Assembly: GCA_943908475.1 (NCBI GenBank)
Contig: CALTTG010000017.1
Coordinates: forward strand, 1-64,000
Reading direction: 5' to 3'
Length of the DNA: 64,000 nt
Source of the DNA: an uncultured Burkholderiales bacterium
Lineage (GTDB): Bacteria; Pseudomonadota; Gammaproteobacteria; Burkholderiales; Burkholderiaceae_C
Shown here: one piece after another, positions 33,975 to 43,330 of the stretch
How the letters are laid out: each line of letters starts with the position of its first letter
Position numbering within the stretch: the stretch's first letter is position 1
The notes under the pieces: generated by a model
Seen by the model: the letters and a program-made list of their open reading frames with translations, nothing else
The model's database searches: none
What the model was told of the DNA's origin: nothing
Made by a program: the position numbers and the translations under genes

Positions 33975-36458
33975 ATGACCTTTCCACTGGGATCCCTTCA
34001 GGAGGAGGGGGCGCCTGCCCCCGATGAGCGCTCGCGCAAAGGGCGCAAAGAGCCGCGGGCCGATGCGTCGGCCGATGCGGCGGCGTCACTGCGTTTGACG
34101 GGCCGACTCAATCGACAAACGGGCGCGTCGGCCGTCGAGCCCGCTGTGCCCATCGAGACCACCTTCCGGTTCCAGGCGTGGTTGCTCCTGGGCGGAGTGG
34201 GTCTGATCTTGATGCTGCTGGCGCTGCTCAGTCACCATCCGCTGGATGCAGCGTTCACCACCTCTGGGCAGCACCTGGAGCCTTCGAACTGGGTGGGGGG
34301 CTTGGGTGCAATGGCCTCCGACCTGTCGTACGCCTTGCTGGGACAGTCGTGTTGGTGGCTGATGGTGGTGGGGGCGCGCTCTTGGCTGGGGGGGCTGGCC
34401 CTTTGGTTGCGGCGTGACACGGCCTTGTCCAACCCGGTGTCGGCCCCTTACCCCCGCTGGCGCCTCTGGTTGGGCGTGGCCCTGCTGCTGGCGGCCAGTT
34501 GTACCCTGGAGTGGACGCGCTTGTACCGCCACGAGTTGTCCTTGGCCGGGCAACATGCCGGTGGCATTTTGGGCGCCACCCTGGGGCCTGTGGCCATGAA
34601 GTGGCTGGGGTTCAACGGCTCAGGCGTGGCCGCCATTGGCCTTTTGGTGGCGGGCATGGCCATGGCCTTGAAGTTCTCCTGGCTGGATGTGGCCGAGCGC
34701 ATTGGCTCCCTGGGCGACTTGCTCAAAGAGCGTCGTGAGGCGCAGCGTGAGGTCGAGCAAGACATTCGCATCGGCGAAAAATCTCGCAAGGAACGCAAGC
34801 GCGTGGTCGCTGAAGAGCGTCAAGATGCCCACCCGGTTGAGCCCGTCATTCCGTTGGTCATCGAGACGCCGGTGGTGGAGGTGCCCAAGTCAGACCGGAT
34901 CGTCAAGGAAAAGCAGAAACCGCTGTTCAGTGAGCTGGCCGACACGAAACTGCCGCAGATCGACCTGCTCGATGCCGCCGTGGGCCGGATGGAAACGGTG
35001 ACGGCCGAGTCGCTGGAGATGACCTCTCGCATGATCGAGAAGAAGCTCAAAGACTTTGGCGTGGAAGTGCGTGTGGTGGCGGCCTCGCCGGGCCCGGTCA
35101 TCACCCGCTACGAGATCGAGCCCGCCACGGGTGTGAAGGGCTCGCAGATCGTGAACCTGGCGAAGGACTTGGCCCGTTCGCTGTCGCTGGTCAGCATCCG
35201 CGTGGTCGAGACGATCCCCGGCAAAAACTTGATGGCGCTCGAGCTGCCCAACGCCAAACGGCAGATGATCCGCTTGACCGAGATCTTGGGCTCGCAGGTC
35301 TACAACGATGCGCAATCGATGCTGACCATTGGCCTGGGCAAGGACATCGTCGGCGCCCCCGTGGTGGCCGACTTGGCCAAGATGCCGCACTGTCTGGTGG
35401 CCGGTACCACGGGTTCGGGCAAATCGGTGGGCATCAATGCCACCATTTTGAGCCTGCTGTACAAGGCCGAAGCGCGCGACGTGCGCCTGATCCTCATCGA
35501 CCCGAAGATGCTGGAAATGAGCGTCTACGAGGGCATTCCGCACCTGTTGTGCCCGGTCGTGACCGACATGAAGCACGCCGGCAATGCCTTGAACTGGGCT
35601 GTGGGCGAGATGGAGCGTCGCTACAAGCTGATGTCCAAGATGGGCGTGCGCAACCTGGCGGGCTACAACAAGAAGATGGACGAGGCGAAGGCCCGGGGTG
35701 AGTTGGTGCCCAACCCGTTCAGCCTGACCCCGGACGAGCCCGAACCTCTGGATCGACTGCCGCACATCGTCATCGTGATCGACGAATTGGCCGACCTGAT
35801 GATGGTGGTGGGCAAGAAGATCGAAGAGCTGATCGCCCGCCTGGCCCAGAAGGCCCGCGCGGCCGGCATTCACTTGATCCTGGCAACGCAGCGTCCTTCG
35901 GTGGATGTGATCACGGGCCTGATCAAGGCGAACATCCCCACCCGCATTTCGTTCCAGGTGTCCAGCAAGATCGACAGCCGCACCATCTTGGACCAGATGG
36001 GGGCGGAGGCGCTGCTGGGCATGGGGGACATGCTCTACATGCCCTCGGGCACAGGCTTGCCCATTCGCGTGCACGGTGCATTCGTCAGCGATGACGAGGT
36101 GCATCGTGTGGTCGAATACCTCAAGACGCAAGGCGAGCCCAACTACATCGAGGGCATTCTCGAAGGGGGCAACCTGTCAGACGAAGGCAGCAACCTCGAC
36201 GGCTCACCCGCAGGGGGCGGCGACGGCGAACAGGACCCGATGTACGACAACGCGGTCGCCATCGTGCTGCAGCACAAGAAGGCTTCGATCTCCTTGGTGC
36301 AGCGCCACCTGCGCATCGGCTACAACCGGGCGGCGCGCTTGCTGGAGCAGATGGAAAAATCCGGGCTGGTGTCCAGCATGGCGACCAATGGCAACCGCGA
36401 GCTGATTGTGCCGCAGCGTTCGGGTGAAGGCGGCACGGCCGCCCCGTGGGACCAGTGA
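33975..36458 (+). CDS. ftsK: DNA translocase FtsK
   Basis: The 827-residue protein starts at the ATG at 33975. After a basic N-terminus it has four to five TM segments (about residues 58-235), a short charged linker, then the FtsK motor. The motor has Walker A GTTGSGKSVGINA near residue 478, Walker B HIVIVIDELADLMMV near residue 600, and ATQRPSVDVITGLIKANIPTRISF. A C-terminal winged gamma domain (SISLVQRHLRIGYNRAARLLEQMEKSG) that reads KOPS sites completes it. The linker is short compared with E. coli FtsK, as is normal in betaproteobacteria. A CACAAT box ends 6 bp before the ATG. It is convergent with the DUF748 gene (4 bp apart). Confidence 0.96.
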   Translation: MTFPLGSLQEEGAPAPDERSRKGRKEPRADASADAAASLRLTGRLNRQTGASAVEPAVPIETTFRFQAWLLLGGVGLILMLLALLSHHPLDAAFTTSGQHLEPSNWVGGLGAMASDLSYALLGQSCWWLMVVGARSWLGGLALWLRRDTALSNPVSAPYPRWRLWLGVALLLAASCTLEWTRLYRHELSLAGQHAGGILGATLGPVAMKWLGFNGSGVAAIGLLVAGMAMALKFSWLDVAERIGSLGDLLKERREAQREVEQDIRIGEKSRKERKRVVAEERQDAHPVEPVIPLVIETPVVEVPKSDRIVKEKQKPLFSELADTKLPQIDLLDAAVGRMETVTAESLEMTSRMIEKKLKDFGVEVRVVAASPGPVITRYEIEPATGVKGSQIVNLAKDLARSLSLVSIRVVETIPGKNLMALELPNAKRQMIRLTEILGSQVYNDAQSMLTIGLGKDIVGAPVVADLAKMPHCLVAGTTGSGKSVGINATILSLLYKAEARDVRLILIDPKMLEMSVYEGIPHLLCPVVTDMKHAGNALNWAVGEMERRYKLMSKMGVRNLAGYNKKMDEAKARGELVPNPFSLTPDEPEPLDRLPHIVIVIDELADLMMVVGKKIEELIARLAQKARAAGIHLILATQRPSVDVITGLIKANIPTRISFQVSSKIDSRTILDQMGAEALLGMGDMLYMPSGTGLPIRVHGAFVSDDEVHRVVEYLKTQGEPNYIEGILEGGNLSDEGSNLDGSPAGGGDGEQDPMYDNAVAIVLQHKKASISLVQRHLRIGYNRAARLLEQMEKSGLVSSMATNGNRELIVPQRSGEGGTAAPWDQ

Positions 36459-36462
36459 GCCC

Positions 36463-39400
36463 TCACTTGATGCCGAGCTGAACGCGGGTGCTGGGGCCTT
36501 TGTCGGTGGGTGGGGTGTCGATGCCCACCTTGGACGCCGACAGCAGCACACGCTCTGAAGGCAGTCTCTGCACCAGGTAGGCCTTCACGGCGTTGCCACG
36601 TTGGTCGGCCAGGCGTTGCAATGCCTCGGGGCCGGTGGCGGCTGATGCACGAAGCAGGGCTTTCATCTCGGGGGCCGGGAGTGTTTTGGCCATGCCGACC
36701 ACGTTGCGCGGTTTTTTGATGTCGGCCGCTTTGTAGGCGGCAGTCAGCCAGAGGGCCTCTTCCTCGGCCGCGACGGTGGTGTCGGCCAGGGCTTGGCCAG
36801 TGGCTTTGGCTTTGGCGGCCCGCATCAGTTGCATCACGTGTGCGTCCTTCAAGCCGTCGACATCGGTGGTCGGGTCGGCCCAACCCGTGGCATCGAGCTT
36901 GAGTGCACTTCGGTCCAGCAGTTTGGCGGCCATGGCATCCAGACGTTGCCGCGCGGGTGCATCCAATTCTGCGGATCCGGCCGAGAAGGGCACGAAGGCC
37001 AATTCATCACCGCCACCACCCATCAGCAGCGAAAAGGGCGCAGTCAAGGCTTTGGTCACCAGGTTGACGACGACCTTCCACAAAATGCCGCCGACCGAGA
37101 ACTGCGGATCGCTCAGCGACCCGGAAATGGGCAGATTGATGTCGATTTCGCCCTTGCTGTTTTGCAGCAGCGCCACGGCCAGTCTCACCGGCAGGTGGGT
37201 GGCATCCGGGCTGTCATTGCGCGCCCCGAAGGTCAGCTGATCGAGGAAAATGTGGTTCTCCGCCTTGAGTTGGCCGCCATCGACCTTGTAGCTGACGTCC
37301 ATCGACAGGCTGCCTTTGTCAATGGCATAGCCGGCGTATCGGGCGGCATAGGGACTCAATCGCGTGAGCTCAACCCCTTTGGCGCTGGCCTGGATGTCGG
37401 TGAACAACTGCGCACCCAGCGGATGGATCCGACCCTCGATCTTCAGTGGTGCGGCATCGTCCACCGCCCCGGCAATGCTCACTTGGGCGGGCTCTGGCTG
37501 GGTGGCTGCCACACCGGAGATGGTGCCGCCGATGCGGGTGAGTCGCGCCGAGTAGTTGGGCTTGATGAAGTTGTCGCTGAAGTCGACACGGCCTTGGACC
37601 AGGGTGATGCCCTGCCAGCGAAGGTCGGGTGAGGGCTTGGTGGTCGAGGTCGATGGGCGCGTTTCGGGCGCGGTCGATGCCTCTCCCGTCGAGGGCTGTG
37701 GGGTCGTCAGCGACGTCGCTTGGGCCTGCTCGTCTTGCTTGACGATCTGTGCCAGGTTCAGGCGGCCATCGGCGTTGATGATGACGCGGCCATAGAAGTC
37801 CTGCAGCTGAATCTGACCGAGGTCGGCTTTGAGGGCGCCACCTTGGTATTGCAGGTCGCTTTTCTGCAGCACCAGGCTTCGCCAATTGAGCAGGTCGGCA
37901 TCGTTCACCGCATCTTGCAGCCTCAGGTCGGTCAGGCCCAGCATGCCGGTGTATCGCGCATTCACGGCGTGGGTGCGGTCGGCTTGCAGGCTCAGTTGGC
38001 CCTCTGCCAGCGCTTTCGCACCCGACAGCACGACGTTCACGTGTGGTGCCAGGTAGGGCTGCAGCATGCCCAACTCAACCTGTTTCACCTTGAGTTTCAG
38101 CCGCGCCGACAGCGGCGCGGGGCGGACCTCGCCTTCGATGGCCAGTTTGCCCTGACCCGGCGTGCTCGCTTGCAGCGCCCCTCGAATCGGCCGTTGGAGG
38201 TCGTTGGACAAGGCCCCCGTCTGAAGCTCGATCCGCTGCAGCACGAGGTTCACCCCTGGCTCGCTCGCACGGGCATCTCGCACGGCCAACTGGCAGTCTT
38301 GGCAGCGCAACTGCCCCAGGTCAACAGCCGTCGTGTTCGGCTGGGCGTTGCCCGTGCGCACCGCTACCGGCGCTGGGGGCGTGGAGGAGGGAGCCGGGCG
38401 TGTCAGTCGGGCGTCGAGGCCCTCCCACGCCAAGGTCCCCAGGCGCACGAACCTCAGCGGTGGTGCGGTGGGGGAGGGCACCGCACTCAACCAGCCTTGC
38501 AGGCCCTCCAGGTCCATGCGGCGCCACGCCAGGTGTTCTGGCTCAATGGGCAAGCCCTGGGGCGTGGGCGAGGCTTTCTGAGCCTTGAGACCCTCGATCG
38601 AGATCCGGCCATTGGCCACCAGCAGGCCAGGGCCCTCCAGGGCAAGGGGGGCCTGAGTGGCCGCAGTCGGGCCTGACCCTGTCGATGCAGCCGGCCAGGG
38701 CATCTGCGGTGTCAGTCGGGCGGTGTGGCCGGGTGCCTGCGCCAGCAATTGGAGGTCGGCCGACACGGCGCCTTGTTGAAGGTTCACCGGCAGCGCCAGG
38801 GCGGGCCGCACGGGCGCCAGCCAGGGCACCATTTGCACCGCTTGCAGGCTCACCAGGTGCTCTGCACGCCCTTGGGCCACATGGCCTTGGCCACGGATGG
38901 AGACCTTCGCGCCGTGCTGGTCCTGGGCCTGCACAAGCCAGGTGCCCACGGGGGCTTGCTCGCGGCTGCTCAGGCCCTGCGCGCTCACGGTCAAGGTGTC
39001 GATGCGAGGCCAAGGCGCGCGGGCCTCGGTCTGCAGCTCCAGTGCCCGAGCACTCAGGTCGAGTTGCTTCACCTGCCACTGCCAGGCCCCAGCAGAGTGG
39101 GGCGGCTCGGTCGTCGACTGAGCTGGCGCGGGTTGCGCCGGCGGGCGGGGGGATTTCGGGGGGGAGGCGGGCCGAGCGGTCAGCATCAGGCCCTGCAGGC
39201 TCACTCGGTCGACACTGACTTGGCGCAACAAAGGTTGGGTGTCCAGCCCCTCCAGTTGGAACGTCTGAAAGCGCGTGCTGACCTGGCCCAGTCCCGGCAG
39301 TTGGGCGAAGGCCATCTCCACATCCTTCAAGCGCACCCGTCCCGTGATCTGCAGTTGGGGCAGGGCGGGTGCGGGTCGCTGCTCAAAGCGGAGCGTCAGG

Positions 39401-40197
39401 GTCGTGTCCAGTTGCCCTGATCTCGGATCGCCCTGAAGCGTGGCGGGCATCAAGGGACGCAAGGCCTGGAGCCAATGCGACACATCCACCGATGCCCAGG
39501 CCAGCGTCAACTCAGAGGCTCGACCATCTTTGAAGGGCAACACTTGACCCTCGACCTTGAGGGGGCTGCCGTCAATGCGGGCACTCAGCAGCGGGCGCAC
39601 CTTCGTGGCGACATCACTGGGCAGGTTCGACAAGAAAGGAACGCCCAGATTCAGTTGATCAATCCGGTGCGATTGCCCCAGGACCCGATCATGGACCTCG
39701 AACCGACCTTGTGTGACCGAGATGTTGAAGACGGCAAACCGTGCGGGCTCACCCTGTTGTGGCGGCTGCGGTCGCGCCTGCAGTTTGCGGAGCATGGGTG
39801 ACAGGTTGAACTCTTGGTCCGACAGCCGCTCCAGCTTCAGGCTGGGGGCGTCGACCTTGAGCTCCGACACCACCGGTGCGAGGTGCCAGATCGATCGAGG
39901 TGACAGTTGGGCCTGAGCGCTGGCCAGCGTCATCCAGGGGCTGGACGTGGGGCCGATGGACAGGCCCTCCAGACGGACCCGGAAGGTCCAGGGGTGCACC
40001 GACACTTTCTGCAGTTGCACCGGCGTTCCCAAGGCGTGGGTCGCTTCCTCGCTCACGCGTTGCCGCAAGAACTCAGGCAGCCAGCCGCCCACCACACCCG
40101 TCCATGCCGCCGCCAAGGCCAAAGTGCCCAACAGGGGTTTTCGCAGCCGTGACCAGCGTGCGGTGGGGGCTAGAGAGCGGGCTTCGGTGGCAGTCAT
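36463..40197 (-). CDS. Giant DUF748 (AsmA-related) envelope protein
   Basis: The 1244-residue protein starts at the ATG at 40197, with one N-terminal hydrophobic anchor (about residues 22-42) followed by a very long beta-rich periplasmic region. It includes repeated AsmA/DUF748 segments such as LEGLSIGPTSSPWMTLASAQAQLS, WQGITLVQGRVDFSDNFIKPNYSARLTRIGGTISG and LLQNSKGEIDINLPISGSLSDPQFSVG. The last 190 residues (FVPFSAGSAELDAPARQRLDAM onward) look like a peptidoglycan- or OmpA-type alpha/beta tail. Members of this group are thought to help move lipids to, or assemble, the outer membrane. The substrate is unknown. The middle third is rich in Pro/Ala/Gln insertions. Confidence 0.85.
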   Translation of the reverse strand: MTATEARSLAPTARWSRLRKPLLGTLALAAAWTGVVGGWLPEFLRQRVSEEATHALGTPVQLQKVSVHPWTFRVRLEGLSIGPTSSPWMTLASAQAQLSPRSIWHLAPVVSELKVDAPSLKLERLSDQEFNLSPMLRKLQARPQPPQQGEPARFAVFNISVTQGRFEVHDRVLGQSHRIDQLNLGVPFLSNLPSDVATKVRPLLSARIDGSPLKVEGQVLPFKDGRASELTLAWASVDVSHWLQALRPLMPATLQGDPRSGQLDTTLTLRFEQRPAPALPQLQITGRVRLKDVEMAFAQLPGLGQVSTRFQTFQLEGLDTQPLLRQVSVDRVSLQGLMLTARPASPPKSPRPPAQPAPAQSTTEPPHSAGAWQWQVKQLDLSARALELQTEARAPWPRIDTLTVSAQGLSSREQAPVGTWLVQAQDQHGAKVSIRGQGHVAQGRAEHLVSLQAVQMVPWLAPVRPALALPVNLQQGAVSADLQLLAQAPGHTARLTPQMPWPAASTGSGPTAATQAPLALEGPGLLVANGRISIEGLKAQKASPTPQGLPIEPEHLAWRRMDLEGLQGWLSAVPSPTAPPLRFVRLGTLAWEGLDARLTRPAPSSTPPAPVAVRTGNAQPNTTAVDLGQLRCQDCQLAVRDARASEPGVNLVLQRIELQTGALSNDLQRPIRGALQASTPGQGKLAIEGEVRPAPLSARLKLKVKQVELGMLQPYLAPHVNVVLSGAKALAEGQLSLQADRTHAVNARYTGMLGLTDLRLQDAVNDADLLNWRSLVLQKSDLQYQGGALKADLGQIQLQDFYGRVIINADGRLNLAQIVKQDEQAQATSLTTPQPSTGEASTAPETRPSTSTTKPSPDLRWQGITLVQGRVDFSDNFIKPNYSARLTRIGGTISGVAATQPEPAQVSIAGAVDDAAPLKIEGRIHPLGAQLFTDIQASAKGVELTRLSPYAARYAGYAIDKGSLSMDVSYKVDGGQLKAENHIFLDQLTFGARNDSPDATHLPVRLAVALLQNSKGEIDINLPISGSLSDPQFSVGGILWKVVVNLVTKALTAPFSLLMGGGGDELAFVPFSAGSAELDAPARQRLDAMAAKLLDRSALKLDATGWADPTTDVDGLKDAHVMQLMRAAKAKATGQALADTTVAAEEEALWLTAAYKAADIKKPRNVVGMAKTLPAPEMKALLRASAATGPEALQRLADQRGNAVKAYLVQRLPSERVLLSASKVGIDTPPTDKGPSTRVQLGIK

Positions 40198-40362
40198 GGC
40201 AATGCAACGGGTTGACGTGTCGCACAGGCAATCACGCAGATCCCAATTGTCAAACACATTGCCCCTGACGGATGGGAGTTGCCAATGCATCGCCCCCTCA
40301 GCCGGGTGTGGAACAATCGGTCACTTCAATCTCTTGCAGGCGATGTCGCCTTTCACGCCCCG

Positions 40363-41058
40363 ATGAAGATCTCCGCTGCCCGAGCGCTCGCGCCCTTGCG
40401 TTTGACGATGACCTGCGCGGCCTTGTGCCTGGCCAACGGTGCTCAGGCCGACGCGGTTCAGTCGTTGCGCAATTTTGTGAAGGACGTGCACGCGGGGCAG
40501 ACTCGTTTCACGCAAACCGTCACGTCGCCCGACGGCCGCAAGGCCCGTCGGTCATCGGGCACCCTGGAATTCGAGCGTCCCAATCGTTTTCGGTTCGCCT
40601 ACCAGGCGCCGATGGAGCAGTTGATCGTGGGGGATGGCAAGAAGGTCTGGCTGTATGACGCCGACCTCAATCAGGTCACCGTGAGGGCCATGGGCCAAGC
40701 CTTGGGTTCGTCTCCCGCGGCCTTGCTGGCTGGCGGTAATCTGGACAAGGACTTCATCCTCAAACCCGTGCCACCCGCATCGGCCTCTGTGACGGGCGCG
40801 GCGACCGCAGGCTCGTCCACCGTGCAGGCGGCTGGTTTGATCGAATGGGTCGAGGCTCAGCCTCGTGCCAAAGATGGGCAGTTCCAGTGGGTGCGCGTGG
40901 GGTTCACGCAAGGCAAGCTGGTCGCCTTGGAACTGCTGGACAGCTTCGGGCAGAAATCGCGGCTGGATTTCGCTCAGTTCGACACGAAAGTGACGCTGTC
41001 ACCTTCGCGTTTCACGTTCACGCCGCCGGCAGGCGCCGACGTATTGCAACAGCCTTGA
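40363..41058 (+). CDS. lolA: Outer-membrane lipoprotein carrier LolA
   Basis: From the ATG at 40363 the protein has 231 residues, with a Sec signal ending near AQA at residue 29, and the mature start DAVQSLRNFVKDVHAGQTRFTQTV. Further LolA marks are GTLEFERPNRFRFAYQAPMEQLIVGDGKKVWLYDADLNQVTVRAMGQ. It carries lipoproteins across the periplasm from LolCDE to LolB. The ftsK-lolA-rarA order is conserved, but here two minus-strand genes separate the three. Confidence 0.94.
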   Translation: MKISAARALAPLRLTMTCAALCLANGAQADAVQSLRNFVKDVHAGQTRFTQTVTSPDGRKARRSSGTLEFERPNRFRFAYQAPMEQLIVGDGKKVWLYDADLNQVTVRAMGQALGSSPAALLAGGNLDKDFILKPVPPASASVTGAATAGSSTVQAAGLIEWVEAQPRAKDGQFQWVRVGFTQGKLVALELLDSFGQKSRLDFAQFDTKVTLSPSRFTFTPPAGADVLQQP

Positions 41059-41081
41059 TCGGTTCCCACCGAGGCTGAAGC

Positions 41082-41106
41082 CACCGGGCGCCGAGGGCAC
41101 CCGGTG
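41082..41106. terminator. Hairpin between convergent lolA and helicase genes
   Basis: CACCGGG (41082-41088) and CCCGGTG (41100-41106) form a 7-bp stem, 24 bp after the lolA stop and 12 bp from the helicase stop. No T-run is seen on either strand, so this is a weak or Rho-dependent terminator candidate. Confidence 0.4.
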
Positions 41107-41117
41107 TCGGTCAGGCA

Positions 41118-42905
41118 TCAGCCTTCGCGCTTGCCAAAGCCAGGGCGCTTGCCGCCGAAGCTGGGCTTGCCCGCAGGCTTGTAGCCACCGCCGCCAGGCT
41201 TGCCCGCGAACGGCTTGCCAGCGGGCTTGCCGCCGAAGCTGGGTTTGCCACCGAACGAAGGCTTGTCGCCAAAGCGGCCAGGCCCCTTCGATTCGAAGCC
41301 ACGGTTCTGGGGTTTGAAGTCGCCACGAGGCTGGTCGAAACCACCGCGAGGTGCTGCACGGGGCGCATCGCGATCGGCGAAACGGTCGCCGCCAAAGCTG
41401 CGCTCGCCGCCACGGTCATTGCGGTCTGCAAAGCGATCTCCGCCGCGACCAAAACCGCCGCGATCAGCGCCGAAACGGTCGCCACCCCCGAAGCCGCCAC
41501 GGTCGTTGCCGAAGCTGCGTTCGCCGCCGAAGCGGTCGTTGCTGCGGCCGCGTTGACCCGGGGCAGGCTTGCCGCCGCGAGCAGGGCGATCCGGTGCTGC
41601 CTTGAACTTGGGCTCCAGGCCGGCGATGACCGACTCGGGGATGCGTTGGGTGGTGAAGCGCTCGATGCGGCGCACCATCGGGATGTCACGGCGCTCGGCC
41701 AGGGTCACCGCCAAGCCGGAGCGACCGGCACGACCCGTGCGGCCGATGCGGTGCACGTAGTCTTCGGCCTTCATGGGCATGCCGTAGTTGATCACGTGGG
41801 TGATCGTGGGCACGTCGATGCCGCGGGCGGCCACATCGGTGGCCACCAGCACGCGCAGCTGCTTGTTGCGCAGGGCTTGCAGCACACGGTTGCGACGACC
41901 CTGAGGCATGCCGCCGTGCAAGGCGGCCACGGCGTGACCCATGTCAGCCAGGCGATCGGCCAGGATGTCAGCGTCGCGCTGGGTGCTGGTGAACACCACG
42001 GCCTGGTCCACTTCCTTGGTGGTCAGCAGGTGATCCAGCAGATCGTTTTTGTGGGCCAGCGTGTCGGCCAAGTGCAGGCGCTGCTCGATGTTGTCGTGGC
42101 TGTCGGTGTGGGTGGCCACTTCGATCAGCGTCGAGCTGCGGGTCAGGCGCTCCGCCAGCTTGCCCACGTGACCGGCAAAGGTCGCGCTGAACATCAAGGT
42201 CTGACGGTTTTCAGGGGTTTGCTCGGCGATGGCTTCGATGTCTTCGATGAAGCCCATGTCCAACATGCGGTCGGCTTCGTCCAGCACCAGCACTTCCAGG
42301 TTGGACAGCACGGCCGCGCCGGTGCTCAGGTGGTCCAGCAGGCGGCCGGGGGTGGAGATCAGCACATCCAGCGGGCCACGCAAAGCCTTGAGCTGGTAGC
42401 CGTAGGGCACGCCACCGACCACCGTGGCCACGCGCAGGCCTTGCAGGTGTTTGCCGTAGGTCGACGCGGCCTTGGCGACTTGCTGAGCCAGCTCTCGGGT
42501 GGGGGCCAGCACCAACACGCGAGGACCATGCACCTTGCCTTTTTCACGACGCTTGTCGTTGTCGGCGCGGGCGGCCACGATGCGCTCCAGTGCGGGCAGC
42601 ATGAACGCGGCGGTTTTGCCGGATCCGGTGTTCGAAGCCACGCGCAGATCTTGACCGTTCAGCGCGGCGGGAATGGCGCGCACTTGCACTTCGGTCGGGC
42701 TGGTGTAGCCCGAATCGTTCAGGGCTTGAATCAGCGCAGGGCTCAAGCCCAAGTCGGAGAAGCGAGCACCGCCTTCGGCCTCATCGGCGGCTTCCACGCC
42801 CACGGCCAGACCGGTCTCGTCGTCGAGCACGGCCAGCTTGCGAGCCAGTTGGTCGATCTTGGAGGAACCCTCTTGGGGGGTGTCGTGCAGATTGTTTTCG
42901 TTCAT
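41118..42905 (-). CDS. DEAD-box RNA helicase with Gly/Arg/Phe-rich tail
   Basis: The 595-residue protein starts at the ATG at 42905. Helicase motifs are the Q motif (FSDLGLSPALIQALNDSGYTSPTEVQ), Walker A ASNTGSGKT near residue 105, VLDEADRMLDMG, SATF, and HRIGRTGRAGRSG near residue 395. Residues about 460-595 are a low-complexity tail of FGGDRF, GRGGDRF, SFGGKP and GGYKP repeats, as in RhlE-type RNA helicases that bind RNA or form condensates. It probably acts in ribosome assembly or RNA turnover, possibly in the cold. The upstream leader is long. Confidence 0.92.
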   Translation of the reverse strand: MNENNLHDTPQEGSSKIDQLARKLAVLDDETGLAVGVEAADEAEGGARFSDLGLSPALIQALNDSGYTSPTEVQVRAIPAALNGQDLRVASNTGSGKTAAFMLPALERIVAARADNDKRREKGKVHGPRVLVLAPTRELAQQVAKAASTYGKHLQGLRVATVVGGVPYGYQLKALRGPLDVLISTPGRLLDHLSTGAAVLSNLEVLVLDEADRMLDMGFIEDIEAIAEQTPENRQTLMFSATFAGHVGKLAERLTRSSTLIEVATHTDSHDNIEQRLHLADTLAHKNDLLDHLLTTKEVDQAVVFTSTQRDADILADRLADMGHAVAALHGGMPQGRRNRVLQALRNKQLRVLVATDVAARGIDVPTITHVINYGMPMKAEDYVHRIGRTGRAGRSGLAVTLAERRDIPMVRRIERFTTQRIPESVIAGLEPKFKAAPDRPARGGKPAPGQRGRSNDRFGGERSFGNDRGGFGGGDRFGADRGGFGRGGDRFADRNDRGGERSFGGDRFADRDAPRAAPRGGFDQPRGDFKPQNRGFESKGPGRFGDKPSFGGKPSFGGKPAGKPFAGKPGGGGYKPAGKPSFGGKRPGFGKREG

Positions 42906-43235
42906 AAATTCTTTCAAGCCAAAGCAAAGCTCTGGCGTCTTCTCGGCGGAGAAAACACCAGACGGGCACGGCCACATTCAGTGAATGGCCATGGCCCAGA
43001 TCGGTCGCTGGAAATCGTGTCCGGACTTCGTGATGACGCGCACTGGCGACTTGGCTCACGGTGAGTCGGTTGAAAGCGACGGCATCGCCGCCAACCGGAA
43101 CTCAAGACACGCATGTGATGGACACCCGACGGCGCCATCCGGCTTGAAAAAGGTCAGAGGGGATGAACTTTTTGAATCCCACGGTGCAGGTGATTCATGC
43201 CACTGGGCACGGTCTGCATCACTCGGGAATTCATC

Positions 43236-43265
43236 ATTGTGGCATCAACTCAGGGTTTTGTCCAA
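43236..43265 (-). promoter_or_regulatory. Probable promoter of the DEAD-box helicase; 42906-43330 otherwise without a gene
   Basis: On the minus strand TTGGAC (43260-43265) and CACAAT (43236-43241) are 18 bp apart, which predicts a leader of about 320 nt before the helicase ATG. A 124-codon plus-strand frame at 42985-43359 in this 425-bp gap has poor coding character and overlaps rarA in another frame, so I do not call it a gene. Confidence 0.5.
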
Positions 43266-43330
43266 TCCCCCGAACCCGTGCCCTGTGATGGATGACGCAA
43301 AGGATCGCCGCGCGCTGCCACAATCCACCC

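Noticed and set aside
41200..41600. Short repeats near the end of the helicase gene as a mobile or satellite element
   Set aside because: They encode the in-frame FGG/RGG-type tail of the helicase and do not extend outside the gene.
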